From Apiospora phragmitis (lineage: Eukaryota > Ascomycota > Sordariomycetes > Amphisphaeriales > Apiosporaceae): DNA of 64,000 nucleotides. The notes beneath the pieces are model-generated. The model made no database searches. It worked only from the letters and a program-made list of their open reading frames with translations, and was not told where the DNA came from. Positions 46,827 to 58,900 of this stretch are shown piece by piece. The translations under genes and the position numbers were made by a program. The stretch covers positions 2,976,001 to 3,040,000 of the forward strand of contig JAQQWL010000002.1 of NCBI GenBank assembly GCA_038363925.1. The letters run 5' to 3'. The stretch's first letter is position 1. Each line of letters starts with the position of its first letter.

Positions 46827-48127
46827 TTACTTAGAAGAAGTGCCGTTGATGCTGAAGCGGTAGCTGGCCTGGAGCACGTAGGGGTCGCCGCCGGGCGCGA
46901 AGATCTGCTTGTCCTGGCGGCCCCAGGCGGGCTGGTTGATGGCGTCGATCCAGTCCTCGACCTCCATGACGACGCAGCCGTACTGCGGGATGGTGCGGGG
47001 AAGTCCGGGTTGTCGTGCAGCCCTTGCGTCGTCTTGAGCGTCACCGACCCGTTCTGCCCGTTGCACGAGTACAGCTGGAAGGCCTCCTGGTCCGAGTACA
47101 CGTCCAGCTGGATGCCTGACCACGCCGAGGCCAGGCGCGCCACGTAGCCGTCGTTGCGCCAGTCGTAGGGCCCGTTCTGCGCGCGGTTCACGAGCCAGCA
47201 ATTGTCTGTAGTAACAAATCGTGTCAGCAATCAGGTAGTCATGAGACATTAAAATTGATTGATTCTTTGGGCGACGTACCGTATCCAGTGCAGTTGAAAC
47301 CGCAATTGTCCTTGAGCTCGGGGTCCCCGAAGCTGGCGCCAATCTGCTTGGGCGCGGACCAGAAGTCGTTGACAGAACCCTTGTGGTTGGCGAGGATGTC
47401 GCCGGTGGGGATGAGGATGTTGTCGACGCCGACGCGCTGGCCGCTGTAGGGCAGGTGGAAGGTGTGGTTGAGGACGGTGCTGGTCTCGTTATTGGCGAAG
47501 CCGTCGAGGTTCCAGTAGACGTGGCTGCTGAGCATGATGGGCGTCTTCTTGGTCGTGGCCAGGGCGACCATCTTGAAGTCCCAGGTCCAGTCCGACACGG
47601 TGTAGGTGATGTACGAGACCACCTCGCCGGGGAAGCCCTCCTTGCCGTCCGGGTCCACGATGGAGAAGGTGATGCTGTCGTCCGTGTGCGCCACGACGGT
47701 GAAGTTGCGCCAGTCCCAGCCGTCCTTGCCGCCGTGCAGCGTGTCGGCGCCCAGGGGCGCGTCGGCCGTGGGGTTCTCGTTGGGGCTGACGTGGTAGCTC
47801 TGCCCGTCCAGCTCGAACGTGCTGTTGCGGATGCGGTTGGCGTACCGGCCCGGCACGCCGCCGAAGTGGTTGTGCTGCTTGTCCACCTCGTAGTAGGTGG
47901 CGTTGTCGAAGCCGGCGACGACGTCGCGCGGGACGCCGTACTGGTCGTGCACCAGCATGTGCGTCAGCGACGCGCCGTAGGTGATGAAGGCGGCCTGCAG
48001 GCCCTCGCTCTTGATCCAGTAGAACCCGTCCTTGTCCGGGCCGGGGCCCTTGAACCCGTAGGTCTGCGCGGAGGCCAATGGGGAGCAGAGCAGCCCCCAC
48101 GGCGGCGAGGTGAGCGTTCAGATGCAT
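46827..48127 (-). CDS. Secreted aldose 1-epimerase (galactose mutarotase family), with two frame breaks
   Basis: ATG at 48127 gives a signal peptide (MHLNAHLAAVGAALLP) that continues as LASAQTYGFKGPGPD after a one-base shift at 48080-48083 (C run, one extra base). Exon 1 runs to 47280, a 74-bp intron follows (GTACGT to TTACTACAG), and exon 2 is 46827-47205. Family marks are FGGVPGRYANRIRNS, TLHGGKDGWDWRNF (with the catalytic-type His) and LSSHVYWNLDGF. Several NxT/S sequons fit secretion. A second break at 46997-47000 (one C missing) separates QGLHDNPDFP from RTIPQYGCVVMEVEDW; the protein then ends INGTSSK. It interconverts alpha and beta anomers of aldoses, presumably outside the cell. Both breaks lie in G/C runs and are probably errors. 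Confidence 0.85.
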
Positions 48128-48422
48128 CGCGACTTTTTATTATTACCGCGTTGCCGGGGGAGATGAACCGTGCAGAAGGAAGAAGGTGCCAGGTACAACA
48201 AGTAACGGGCAGCACGGGTGGATATGGATCAATGGAGTTGGCGCTGGTGCTGCTAGTAGGTAGTGGGTTGATGAGTAACACTAGGGAACGCGTGTTTTAC
48301 TCAATTGGCAAGTGGGCGACCTCTTGTTCTCTTTGCAATTGAATGGGAGGAAGACCCAGAGCGGACGATTGACTTGACAGAAACCGCTTCGCAGAGTCTG
48401 GGGAAGAGGCAGGGCAAGCAGA

Positions 48423-48458
48423 GACACGGCAGACACGGCAGACACGGGAAACACGGGG
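48423..48458. repeat. Tandem repeat, 9-bp unit, four copies
   Basis: GACACGGCA twice, then GACACGGGA and AACACGGGG. About 300 bp upstream of the epimerase start, so it may be in the promoter or leader. Confidence 0.8.
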
Positions 48459-50621
48459 GAGAGATGTCACTTTTAATATTAAGCTTCGAAGGATGCCGGG
48501 CCATGTCGATCCACCAGACCAGTTGATTGTTATTGGCCTGTTGTCTCTCTCTAGTCGACCCGGCTGCAGGTGTACGGATGGTATGTATTGTAGTAGTATT
48601 GTACAGGATGGAAATGTAACCTGGACTTGAGCTAACATGCGGTATACTGCTCGGATCCATGTACTGACTGGGTCTCTCCGGCCGGAATCTACGCATGCAT
48701 CTACTCCGCTTCTCCCCTCTCGCCGAAAAGTTGGGGTAAAGGCAAACGACGTAACCGATGGTCAGCATGCTTATATACTAGGCAAGGGGTGGTCATGAGA
48801 TGTGACTGGAGCGTTTAGATTGGGGAAGATCGCGGTGTTACCGTTCCTCGTTCTCACGTTATGTCCCTGACCTTGTTTTTTTTTTCTGCTTAGATGGGTG
48901 ACCGTGCTTGGGAAAACGTGCGATTGGACCTACCACTATTATTACCTGCCTATTTCGAGTGACAACTGAGTATCCGTACAAGCTTCGTCTGAAAACCGAC
49001 CTCGACGAATCAGACTGGGTCTTCTGGAAGGGAAACCGTTGGAGTTCTTTAACCTTCATAGTCTATCCATACATCTGTATCTGCATAACACAATTCCGTT
49101 AGGAAAATGTTGCATCTTTAATGGTACATAACATACGGAGAAGGAAGGCGTAGAGACAATGGGGAGATTGCGGGTCATTTCCCGAGTAATGGCAGGATCT
49201 AGGGCCGACGATCGTCATCGACTCACCCAGCCGTGGTTCGTTCTGTCTGGTTTCCCCGGAATGGGAACGGTCAGGCTCCAGGCTTCAGCTCTCTGCAGTT
49301 CATGTGCCTTACAGGAAGGTGTGTCAAGGTTGCACGACTCTTCTCATGCAATCCCACCACACTGCCTGCGACTGCTGCGACTCATTTATTTCTCCTCATA
49401 TTTCACCAAGGTACAGGCAGGCATACCACCGAGTAAGCAGCAGATTTCAAGCATGCGTCAAAAAGAACTGGTGCTGCTTCCGCCCCAAACCCCGCTGAAG
49501 GGAAGATACCTATCGAATGCCACTACCCAGAAGAATGTCCCAATAAGATGGAATGACGAGATGGTCCTCGATCCTTCCTCGGCCGCCTTTAACCCGTCCA
49601 ACAGGGACAGCAGAACAAGGGAGTCTAATTTTCATCCACGCTCACCGTCCCGAGAGACAATTTCTTTGCATGCTACCTACCGGGGGGTCCATGTCGGGGT
49701 CAAGCTTGTCGAATGCGGGGTAAGGCTCCAGAGTCCAAACCCCAGAAATACGGAAATCTTGGCAACACAATCTGGACGGCACGACAGGAATGGCTGGCGT
49801 TGGCTCAGTTTCCCCGCTTTCTTCACCTTCGATGCTCCGTCACACGGGGAAAACGGGTGGCTGGGTTGGTGACTTTCGTGTATGTAGCCCGTCCTCCCTA
49901 GCATCCAACTCAGCTGGTCACGAGGTCGACTTGTGCGACCTATCAAGATTGATCGGAGATGGAGGGAGGTAGTAGCTGGTAGCCTAACTCATGTAGTTAC
50001 CGTAGGTACCGATGTAATAGTATATTTTCGCTCTTAGATGTGTACAGTACATGTACTCAGCAGGAAGGGGGACTTGATGTTGCGTATTGCGCCCGTCAGT
50101 CAGATGACATCTGCACGCTTAACACCGGCATCACAGCTCGCCCTTGCCAGCTCGCCTTGATTTGTGCTCCTGTTGCTGCTGCCTTGCAGAAGACCCAAGA
50201 CTATACATATTTCGGGCCGAAGGCGATGGTGAACCATCTATAGAATGGGGCCCAGAACCCACATACAAAACGAATGTGTAGATATGTGTACATAGGTGTA
50301 AGCATGTGGATACAGCCAGGCAACCTATAGGAGTCGAGATAGAAGTGCGGGCTCCGAGACAGAATCCAGGGTTACCCTTAGTAGGTAGATGCTACTCCAG
50401 GCACAGCAGGTATTGGACGAACCAAAAGGAGATTGCATATAAGAACCAAACAGGCAGATTCGACAAGCTAACCATACTATAGTCATGCTATACTATAGGA
50501 GGGTCAGTCATGAAAGACCGACTTTCTGCTAGGATTTCAACCATCAACACGGGAACAACAGGAGCAACTGCCAAATCAACCATTGTGCGTCAATTATCCA
50601 TTCTACAGAGACCTATACCAT

Positions 50622-50641
50622 ACACACACACACACACACAC
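50622..50641. repeat. (AC)10 microsatellite
   Basis: Twenty bases of alternating A and C, 20 bp beyond the V-ATPase subunit B stop codon, so likely in its 3' UTR. Confidence 0.9.
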
Positions 50642-50661
50642 GCTACGTCCTACTTCATCTT

Positions 50662-52449
50662 CTATGCGTCGATCAAGTTCTCCTCCTGTTGCTGTTCCTG
50701 CTGCTGCTGTGCCTCGTCCTCCGGGTGGGCCTTGTTCTTGCCTTTGCGCTCGGCGGTCGAGCGCTGGTAGAACTCCTGGATAACCTTGGCCGGGATACGG
50801 TTCAGGAGCTCCTTGGGGTAGATGCGCAGCAGGCTCCACGCAATATCCAGGGACTCGTAAATGCTTCGGGACTCGTAAGCGCCCTGTGCGACGAAGTTGC
50901 GCTCAAACTTGTCCAGGAATTCCAGAGAGAGCTTGTCCTCCGACGACAGAGCCTCCTCACCGACGACAGCCTTCATGGCCGCAGCATCACGACCAATGGC
51001 GTACTTGGCGTACAGCTGGTTGGACACATCACCGTGGTCCTTGCGCGTCATACCCTCACCAATGGCAGACTTCATGAGACGGGACAAAGACGGCAACACG
51101 TTGATGGGCGGGTAGATACCACGGTTGTCGAGTTGACGATCGACGTAAATCTGGCCCTCGGTAATGTATCCCGTCAAATCGGGAATAGGGTGTGTGATAT
51201 CGTCGTTAGGCATGGTCAGAATGGGGATCTGGGTGATGGATCCGTTTCGTCCCTCGACACGACCAGCGCGTTCGTAGATGGTGGACAAATCAGTGTACAT
51301 GTAACCGGGGTAACCACGTCGACCAGGCACTTCTTCTCGGGCGGCCGAGACCTCACGCAGGGCGTCACAGTACGCGGTCAAATCGGTAAGAATGACCAGA
51401 ACGTGCTTCTCCAGCTGGTAAGCGTAGTATTCGGCGGTCGTCAGCGCCAGACGAGGTGTAATAATACGTTCGATTCTGTGGTGACATCATCAGCGAACAA
51501 GTTCCAACAAGAACATTCATTAGCAGCAACACGGCCAACTTACGTAGGATCGTTAGCAAGGTTGAGGAACAGGGTGACACGCTCCAGACTGCCGTTCTCC
51601 TCGAAATCCCGAGTGAAGAATCGGGCCGTCTCCAAGTTAACACCCATGGCGGCGAAGACAATGGCGAAGTTGTCTTCATGATCGTCATGCACGCCCTTGT
51701 TGGTGGCGCCCTTTTGCTTAGCTTGCTTGACCAGACCGGCCTGTCGGCAAATCTGGGCAGCAATCTCGTTGTGAGGCAGACCGGCAGCGGAGAAAATAGG
51801 AATCTTTTGGCCACGGGCAATCGAGTTCATGGTGTCGATGGTCGAGATACCGGTGGAGATCATCTCCTCGGGGTAAACCTAGCATTGTGTAAGCATGCGA
51901 GACTTGTACGACGAAGACGCCGCCTGGGCGGGTGTTTGGGTATTGCATACTCTGGAGTAAGGGTTGATGGGACTTCCGTTGATGTCCAGGTACTCCTCGG
52001 CAAGCACCTTGGGTCCCTTGTCGATAGCGCGTCCCGATCCATCGAAGATACGACCCAGCATGTCCTCGGACACACCGAGCTTCAAGCTCTCACCAGTGAA
52101 CTCGACCTTGGTCTTCTTAACATCGATACCGGTGGTGCCCTCGAACACCTGCACGACAGCTCGGTTTCCTAGATGCCAGGCAAGCTCGTCAGTACGTCTG
52201 CTATGTGTGTATATATATATATCGCGCGCAGCAAATTAAGCCGCATCCCGCCCGCTATAACTGACCTCGAGCTTCCAGGACTTGTCCAGATCTGACAGTT
52301 CCATCGGGAAGAGTCAGACTGACGATTTCGTTGTATCTAGGGAACTTGACGTTGTCGAGGATGACCAGAGGGCCGTTGACACCGCCGACGGTGTTGTACC
52401 GCAGGCGCGGCACCACCGAGTAGGAGGACGACTCGCGGGGGTCGGACAT
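50662..52449 (-). CDS. vma2: V-type proton ATPase subunit B
   Basis: The non-catalytic nucleotide-binding subunit of the V1 sector, which alternates with subunit A in the head that drives vacuolar and endomembrane acidification. Exons 52266-52449, 51951-52168, 51544-51878 and 50662-51475 (introns 97, 72 and 68 bp) total 516 aa with no frame breaks. Diagnostic stretches are [59 protein letters not shown] (degenerate P-loop site) and [20 protein letters not shown]. The C-terminus is a Gln-rich tail ([17 protein letters not shown]) that varies among fungi. The intact frame contrasts with several broken neighbours. Confidence 0.97.
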
Positions 52450-53280
52450 GGCTGCGGAGGGTGGGAGAGGGAGATGCTATCAATAGGAAGAAGGATGCGA
52501 TTGAATTACGGGAGCTCGAAGCTCTGCAGGTCGTCTGGGAGCGACGATGGCTGGGCAGGTTGGTCGGGGGGGATCAGATAAATTGCTCTTGTCGAGGTGT
52601 TGGAAGATCCAGATCTAGCAAGCTTCAGACACAGGCATGCACTGTAGTCACTCAGTTGGAGCTTCCACCGACGGGACACACTAGAGCGTTGACGTCGGGT
52701 TTCCCTGGAGGCTTAGCCGCCAGACTGCGCTAATGCTGATTCAGGTAAGGAGCTAAGATTCAAAACCGGCCCCGCCAAGCCAAGCATCTCTAGCCTCCCA
52801 CTCTGTATCACATCACATGACTCTTACACTGTTCTTTCAGCACTTTGTATTTACAGGTAGCAATTTCATACTGTATCTATCTTCAGCTGTACTCGGAAGT
52901 TGTGTATGTATTAACTTAGTTGCAGACTGTTGTGTGTTGCTGTATTGCATGTGGTTGTAGCTCTGTAGCTCTACCAGTAGCGTCATATAAACCTGGAAGA
53001 CCAGAAGACAACATCCAACAGTTAGAGAGTATAGAACTTTACAATTACCTGATACCTATGCACAAGTTGTTACGCCAGTTTTCCTATGCTCTTGATTATA
53101 GATAGATCGCAGACAAATTCACAAGCTCACAGACAAGTGGGTGGGGTGACAGTAACACTACCTCATATTCTATCTAAACTCACGATCCTAAGAATTGTGG
53201 AGATGAGACTACTACATATGAGCAGATATATTGCATGTACATTTCTCGGTGATTCGGGTGGTCTAAATACGCATATATGC
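52450..53280. other. Intergenic, about 830 bp
   Basis: Promoter of the V-ATPase gene on the left and 3' end of HMG-CoA lyase on the right (both minus strand). No other feature seen. Confidence 0.4.
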
Positions 53281-54466
53281 TCAGACATCCTTCATGGCAG
53301 CATTTCTACGCATGCCCAGGACGGCCTTGCCGACAGCAGAATCGTTAGGCTTGCCAATCTCCTTGGTGATCCAGTCACCAATGTCCGCGACCGCGTCCAG
53401 ATTGACGCCGGTGTCCATGCCTAAACTCTCCAAAAAGTATACCATGTTCTCCGTGGCCACGTTGCCTGTGGCCCCGGGGCTGTAGGGGCAACCGCCGAGC
53501 CCGCCCACGGAGCTGTCGAAGGTCCGAATGCCGTGCTCGAGCGAGATGGCCGTGTTCACCAGGGCCTGGCCGTACGTGTCGTGGAAGTGCATGGCGACGT
53601 CCTCGTTGCGGATTCCCGCCGCCGCCATGCAGCGCAGCAGCTCCTGCGTGCGGGGCGCCGTGCCCATCCCCGTGGTGTCGCCGAGCGAGATCTCGTCGGC
53701 GCCCATCTCGAGCAAGGAGGTGGCGATCTCCGCAACCTTGTGGGGGTCGACGTCGTGGCCTTCGAAGGGGCAGCCCAGAACGACCGAGATGTAGGCGCGG
53801 GCGCGCAGGCCCATGTTCTTGGCCCCTTGGATCACCGGGGCAAACCGCTCGAGGGAAGTGGCGATGCTGCAGTTGAGGTTCTTCTGGGAAAAGCTCTCCG
53901 TCGCGGCGGCAAAGACGGCCAGCTCCACACCTGGCCTGCCGGTCTTGTCTGTCCCTGCGAGCGTTTCGGCTTGCGTCAAGTACGAGCCGGTATGTTCTTC
54001 GAGGATCGCCTTCGCGTTCTCGAGGCCTTTCGCATTCGGTGCGAGAAAGGAATAGGTCACGGGTGCAGGGGCCGAGATTCGCTGCCAAGGAGCTGCTTCA
54101 TAATCTCACTAGAGCCATTCATCTGCACATATTTGGGTTAGAAAGGAGCAGGCAGGCGGAGAGTAGAGTTTGTGGTGGCCTCACCTGAGGTACCCATTTT
54201 GGGGAGACAAAGGAGCCCGCCTCGATGGTGGTGAGGCCGGCTTTGGTCAGCCTGTTGATCAATTCGGTCTTGGTTTCTCGAGAGATGGATTTCTTCTCGT
54301 TCTGGAGGCCATCCCGTGGCCCGACTTCGACAAGTCTAATGTGGTTGTTGGAGGCCGGTCGCGGATTCTTGACGTCCGAGGCTGTCGCATAACATCGTAG
54401 AGAGGGGGCGCGCAAGGCCACCCGTTGGCGGGCGGCGAGTTGGATCATGGGTCGCACGGAAGCCAT
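53281..54466 (-). CDS. Hydroxymethylglutaryl-CoA lyase, with a one-base frame break
   Basis: It cleaves HMG-CoA to acetoacetate and acetyl-CoA, the last step of leucine degradation; mitochondrial, as the Arg-rich start (MASVRPMIQLAARQRVALRA) suggests. Exons 54185-54466 and 53281-54122 are joined by a 62-bp intron. Signature stretches are RLVEVGPRDGLQNEKKS (DRE-TIM barrel metal-binding start), GAGSFVSPKWVPQ-like EAGSFVSPKWVPQ, GADEISLGDTTGMG, MHFHDTYGQAL and GGLGGCPYSPGATGN with the catalytic Cys. At 54061-54063 one C (minus strand) is missing: ESRPLHP must shift into VTYSFLAPNAKGLEN. With it, 374 aa, the normal length. Probably a sequence error. Confidence 0.93.
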
Positions 54467-55229
54467 TGTGAGTTCATCGTGGCCGAGGAATGGTTCTTCG
54501 GCCGGTGTAGGTTCGTCGCTAGTCTCTCGTTAAGCTGTTGGTCGTTGTCAATTGAAGGTTGACCGAGGTCACGACGGTGGGGGGCAAGCTCTTGGGAAGC
54601 TTTGGAGGTCCAAAGCCGGAGATAGCCGGTCATCGTTCTTGGGTGCCGCTCAGCTGCAGCCTGCATCAGCCGGGAATCTGGAATCTGGGGAAGTATTAAG
54701 AAACAGCACCCTCCAAGTCTACCAATTGCAAGCTCACACATGGACATCAGCACTGCAATCATCCAGGGGCTTATCATGTATTAATTGCTTCGCAGGAACC
54801 TACGATGTTTATCGCGGATTTGACTTCGGAGAATCCCTTCGAAACTATGTCATCAGCTCTCCAATGTCAGAAGCATTTCACCAGCGACTCTGGTGAGAAA
54901 TCACCAGTTGCCACGCCACGCTGACAATGTGACACTCACCAGGCCTCCAGCAAACGCAGTGATGCCTTTTTTGTGCAGCGCTGATTAAGCCCATAGCACC
55001 ATTGATGGCTTCTTAGCTCTTGCTTGAGAGCCCCTGGCGCCCTGTGCAGGGATGAGTTCGGGCCACTCTAGGTCGCTAGCGTTACGTAACGTGCCTTGCT
55101 TTGAAATCACCGAAGAAGCCGTTGGTTCGCTGTCTCAGAATGAATCACATTTTTGCCTTGTTATATGTGTTCGTCTTGACTCTCTCCATTGTCTGAAAGG
55201 TTGTTGTGAGTATTTCTCATACGCCCGGT
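54467..55229. promoter_or_regulatory. Divergent intergenic region, about 760 bp
   Basis: It holds both promoters for HMG-CoA lyase (minus) and the DUF1624 membrane protein (plus). No specific site is called. Confidence 0.35.
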
Positions 55230-56822
55230 ATGCGGACGAATAACGATACCGCTGAAGCGCGTCGAGACCGTCTCCTCCAGGAGACGAACTTTGAGTCGTC
55301 TGCAGCTGTGGAAAACGCGCCGGCCGTCAGCAATGGCAGCGAAAACCGCAACGGAACTGCTGCTGGTGGTGCACCATCGAGCAATGGCAACGCATTGAAA
55401 ACCTCCGCGCCGGCGGCAGGCATAACTCGAGTGCTTGCCCCCGACTTGTTACGGGGTACGCTCATGGTCCTGATGGCCATGGATCATGCCGTCGTGGCTA
55501 TACGGTCCTGGGACCACGGCCAAGCGCATGAATCCGAGGGCGACAGCACGCCGGTCTCTGAATGGAATCGTCCCATCGGCTACGTCATCAGAACCTTCAC
55601 GCATCTCTGCGCCCCCGGTTTCACCTTTCTTTTGGGCATGGGGGTCGTGTACTTCGGCCGGTCAAGAACGCGCCTGGGTTGGTCGACGTACCAGATGCTT
55701 CGCCACTTCGTCATTCGTGCGGCGGTTCTAACCCTCATTACGGTATTGATGGGAGTCGTATTCACGGGAGGGAAGATCTGGTTCCTTAATGCCGTCCTGT
55801 TCGCCCTGGCCATTGATTACGTTCTCGCCGGTATCCTGTGGCTTGTGCTTGACAAAATCGAGACAGCCACGACCCATGGCCTTATGGCCTATTTCAAGAA
55901 AAGCCATGAGAGCGGCGAGACGACGCCGTTGCTTGTTGGTAACTTGGAAGGCATCCGAAATAGCGACAAGGCATCAACTCGCGCCATCGCCATCTCGTGG
56001 CATTTCAGCAACGGCATCCTCCTGGCCCTTTCGGCTGTCACTGCGTGGTGGAACATCTGGCTGTCTCCCACCCACGGGCACTGTCAAACGGAGAAAAGTT
56101 TCAACACCACTCAGGATATGACGGCTACTGGGAACCCGATAGTGGACATCTGGTTCTGGCCCATCATGTCGGGCCGTATCATGTCGGTGTTTCCCCCCAT
56201 GGCCTGGCTCTCCTTCGCCATCATGGGGCTGCTGTACGGCCGCCTCGTTCAGGTCCACCCCTTATCGTCTGCCCGACTCAACTCGTCGACTTTTCTGGTC
56301 GCTCTGGCTTTCTTCCTTGCCTTTGCCTTCACAAGAATCTTCCGTTTTGGCAACTTGTTCGAAGGTTGCCTCCACATGCCCGAACATTTTGCCCACCCTG
56401 ATAGAAACCCTTACCTGGCTTCCGTCCCTTCGTTCTTCTACGTCGTCAAGTACCCACCTGATGTCGCCTTCGTTGCCTACACTATGTCGGTCAACCTTTC
56501 CCTACTCGCGCTATTTGGCGCCCTGCCGTCTGGTGTCACCAAACGCTTGACGATCCTCCTTACCTACGGCACTTCCGCCCTGTTCTTCTACCTCGTTCAC
56601 CAACTCATCTTGTTCTCTGCTGGCGCCGTTCTCGCCCGGTTTTTCGGCCGCGATACCGGCAAGACTGATCCGTTCACGGGTCAGCCCGCTGTAGTGGTGG
56701 AAAACCTATGGATATACTGGGGCCTGTGGGCAACTTCCCTGGCGATACTGTACCCTCTGTGCAGATGGTACAGTGCGTTCAAGAAGACGAAGGGCCCGGA
56801 CTCGATTTGGAGATTCTTTTGA
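55230..56822 (+). CDS. DUF1624/HGSNAT-like multipass membrane protein
   Basis: A single exon, 530 aa from the first true ATG at 55230 (MRTNNDTAEARRDRLL); the open frame begins earlier without an ATG. After a ~65-residue polar N-terminus comes the family signature RVLAPDLLRGTLMVLMAMDH, shared with heparan-alpha-glucosaminide N-acetyltransferase and bacterial DUF1624 acyltransferase-like proteins. Next comes RTFTHLCAPGFTFLLGMGV, whose His is in the region used for acyl transfer in the family. About 9-11 hydrophobic helices follow, including VFPPMAWLSFAIMGLLYG and ALFFYLVHQLILFSAGAVL. It likely resides in an endomembrane or the plasma membrane and may transfer acyl groups; the substrate is unknown. 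The frame is unbroken. Confidence 0.85.
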   Translation: MRTNNDTAEARRDRLLQETNFESSAAVENAPAVSNGSENRNGTAAGGAPSSNGNALKTSAPAAGITRVLAPDLLRGTLMVLMAMDHAVVAIRSWDHGQAHESEGDSTPVSEWNRPIGYVIRTFTHLCAPGFTFLLGMGVVYFGRSRTRLGWSTYQMLRHFVIRAAVLTLITVLMGVVFTGGKIWFLNAVLFALAIDYVLAGILWLVLDKIETATTHGLMAYFKKSHESGETTPLLVGNLEGIRNSDKASTRAIAISWHFSNGILLALSAVTAWWNIWLSPTHGHCQTEKSFNTTQDMTATGNPIVDIWFWPIMSGRIMSVFPPMAWLSFAIMGLLYGRLVQVHPLSSARLNSSTFLVALAFFLAFAFTRIFRFGNLFEGCLHMPEHFAHPDRNPYLASVPSFFYVVKYPPDVAFVAYTMSVNLSLLALFGALPSGVTKRLTILLTYGTSALFFYLVHQLILFSAGAVLARFFGRDTGKTDPFTGQPAVVVENLWIYWGLWATSLAILYPLCRWYSAFKKTKGPDSIWRFF

Positions 56823-57072
56823 TAGACTGTAAAATTATAGATATAGATAGACTAGCCGGCACGCTGCTGTAATCAAACCTCCATTGTCCTAGAAGGATGA
56901 GAGCACATTGGTTTCCATCTCATTCAAGCCATGACAATAGTGCTGTTGGTGCATGCAATACCCATACCAGATATTCCATTTAAGCTAGTGCATTCCATCT
57001 TGGCTGGTTTTCCATCCTGTGTTGATTACAAGGTCAGCGATGCGGCGCTCTCTTCATATTTGTTTTGAGTAA

Positions 57073-58498
57073 TCAGGCAACCTTGGAACCTACGTAAGCC
57101 TTCAGATCTATATTGCTGAAGCGGAAGTCCTTGCAGTGGTTTTCATCAGCACAGAGCAGATAAATGCCTTTGTCCGTGCCCTCCCTACAATATTTATGAG
57201 TTTAATGGCACATACGATAGGGCCGGGAAGAAGAAATACTCACCCAGCGTTGCGCTCCAACAGGGATCGCTGACACAGCTACCATCCTTGAGACTGACGC
57301 GTCCGACCAACGAAGTTCTCCCAGGTGAAATTCATTGCGTACGCGGCCAGACTGAGGTTACGGCCCGGCGGGATCCCTTTTTCCTGGTCGACGTAGTTCT
57401 CGATGAAGTGAATCGGGTACGACGTGTTGCGGACAGTGAAGTTGCGCCAGGTGACGTTGTGCAGGTCGCACGTCGTGCCGAGCGACCCCTTGAAGCGGGC
57501 GCCGATGAGGGAATCCTCCACTACGGCATTCTCGAACAGGTAGTCGCCCCCGGCCCCGCTGGCGCAGGACACGGCGACGCCGTGGCCGCCCCGACGAGTA
57601 CATGTTCCGGACGGTGACGTTCGTCGTAGGGGGCGAGACGTTGATCAGGTCGTCGCCGTTGTAGATGGTGAAGCCTTCGATGAGCGAGTGGCTCGCCGAC
57701 ATGTCAATGCCACCTTAAGGCATGTCAATAATATGCATCAGCAGCAGCAGGGAAAGCGATAGTCGCCTACCGGCGTTGAAAGGGAATCCATCATCCGAAC
57801 GCGCATTAACTAGAGTGTCTGTCATCCCCACATGGCTGCCTCCCATCGAGAAGACCCATGCGACAGGCTTCCAGATCTTCAGATGTCTTGCTCTGAGGTA
57901 GCTGCACAACACATAGTTCTTCGCAGATATATCACCATGCCGGCTGGTTTGTGAATCCTCTTACTCGACTTTCAAGGAGAAAAAGTGCGGCCGCCCCTTG
58001 TTCACGCTGTTCGCAGCACCGCCCGGCCACCACAGCTCTCCGTGTCCTAGCTGTTTGGTAAGCAGTGCTCGAGATAAACTCGTAGAGCCACTTACCAATG
58101 AACCACCCCTCTTTTAAATCATCGCTTCCAGCCAACGTGACATTGTTGCCTTGAAAATTGATCCAGCGACCCGGGTAGATACTGGTATCAGCGACTACCG
58201 ATTCGACGTAGCTGACATTGTCGGGCAATGAAACATTGCCATTGAAAACGAACTCGACATTGCTCAAGGACTTGAGCTGCAGCGGAGTCCATAGATTGTA
58301 TGTAATACCCTTCTCGGATACCACACGAGACTTATCGCCACATTCGGCCACGGTCTTCACGACATTGGGGGTGTCGTCCGTTCCTGTTTCGTTTTTGGGT
58401 ACCACGCAGGTTTTGATGCACTCCAGCGCCTCGGGTAGCCAGTAGGCCGAGGTAGTGCTCGCGAGGATGGAAGCTAGCAAGGGGACCGAGAGCTTCAT
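57073..58498 (-). CDS. GH28 family glycosidase (pectinase-like) with three frame breaks; possibly a pseudogene
   Basis: Exons 58096-58498, 57965-58046, 57771-57901, about 57244-57713, and 57073-57184 (introns 49, 63, 57 and 59 bp). MKLSVPLLASILASTTSA is a signal peptide. The parallel beta-helix marks of GH28 are present: FIGHGELWWPGGA, RSDDGFPFNAGGIDM, IYNGDDLINVSPPTTN, GHGVAVSCASGAGGDYL, and ARFKGS in the place of the usual RIK. Breaks occur at 57586-57593 (MYSSG to GHGVAV), about 57303-57313 (ENFVG to VSLKDGSCVSDPCW) and 57244-57265 (SATL to EGTDKGIYLLCADENHC); the last two cancel. It would hydrolyse pectin or rhamnogalacturonan-type polymers outside the cell. Three breaks in one gene make true decay possible, although the window shows similar breaks in essential genes. 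Confidence 0.75.
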
Positions 58499-58900
58499 GG
58501 TTTATTAGGCCACTTCGTCTTAGTAGTACTCTTGAAAGGTGCTCGGAAAACTTCATGTTTATGTCTGGCAATCCCACGTTCTCGAGTGCAGGGATTCCCC
58601 GCCACCGAACTGATGGGGGTCGAAGAAATGACAGTCGATAATTCCCCAAGATAGGCATTTCTCCGCGAAATTCCACCAATTGGCCAAATTTTCTAGACCT
58701 GACGGTACATCTGTGATGTAGCTCCAAAGAGAGCTTCGAGAAAAGGGTTCAAAAAATCTGTGCTCTCCTCGGGTAGAAGAAGTCTGTGAATACCTCCGAT
58801 TCCTTCGTAGCCGGCAAACCCCTCGTAAATTACGCGCCTGATAAGTATCATACTGGGGCACCGAGAGTCCTAGCATGGTCGAGTCTTCTGAAGCTCATTC
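58499..58900. other. Intergenic, 402 bp
   Basis: GH28 promoter and 3' end of the kinase-vWA gene, both on the minus strand. Nothing else seen. Confidence 0.4.

Larger units (their letters stand above)
48128..50661. other. Long intergenic region, about 2.5 kb
   Basis: It contains the upstream region of the epimerase gene with a 9-bp tandem repeat (48423-48458), and near the right end a CA run (50622-50641) just after the V-ATPase stop codon. The 237-codon frame at 49159-49872 (plus) has no recognisable domain and ordinary-looking non-coding composition; I do not call it a gene. Confidence 0.45.

Noticed and set aside
47383..48342. 319-codon plus-strand frame
   Set aside because: Antisense of the aldose 1-epimerase exon 1, which has clear family motifs.
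49159..49872. 237-codon plus-strand frame in the intergenic region
   Set aside because: No domain, no convincing leader or splice signals, and low-information composition; kept only as a remark.
50689..51681. 330-codon plus-strand frame
   Set aside because: Antisense of the V-ATPase subunit B gene and spans one of its introns.
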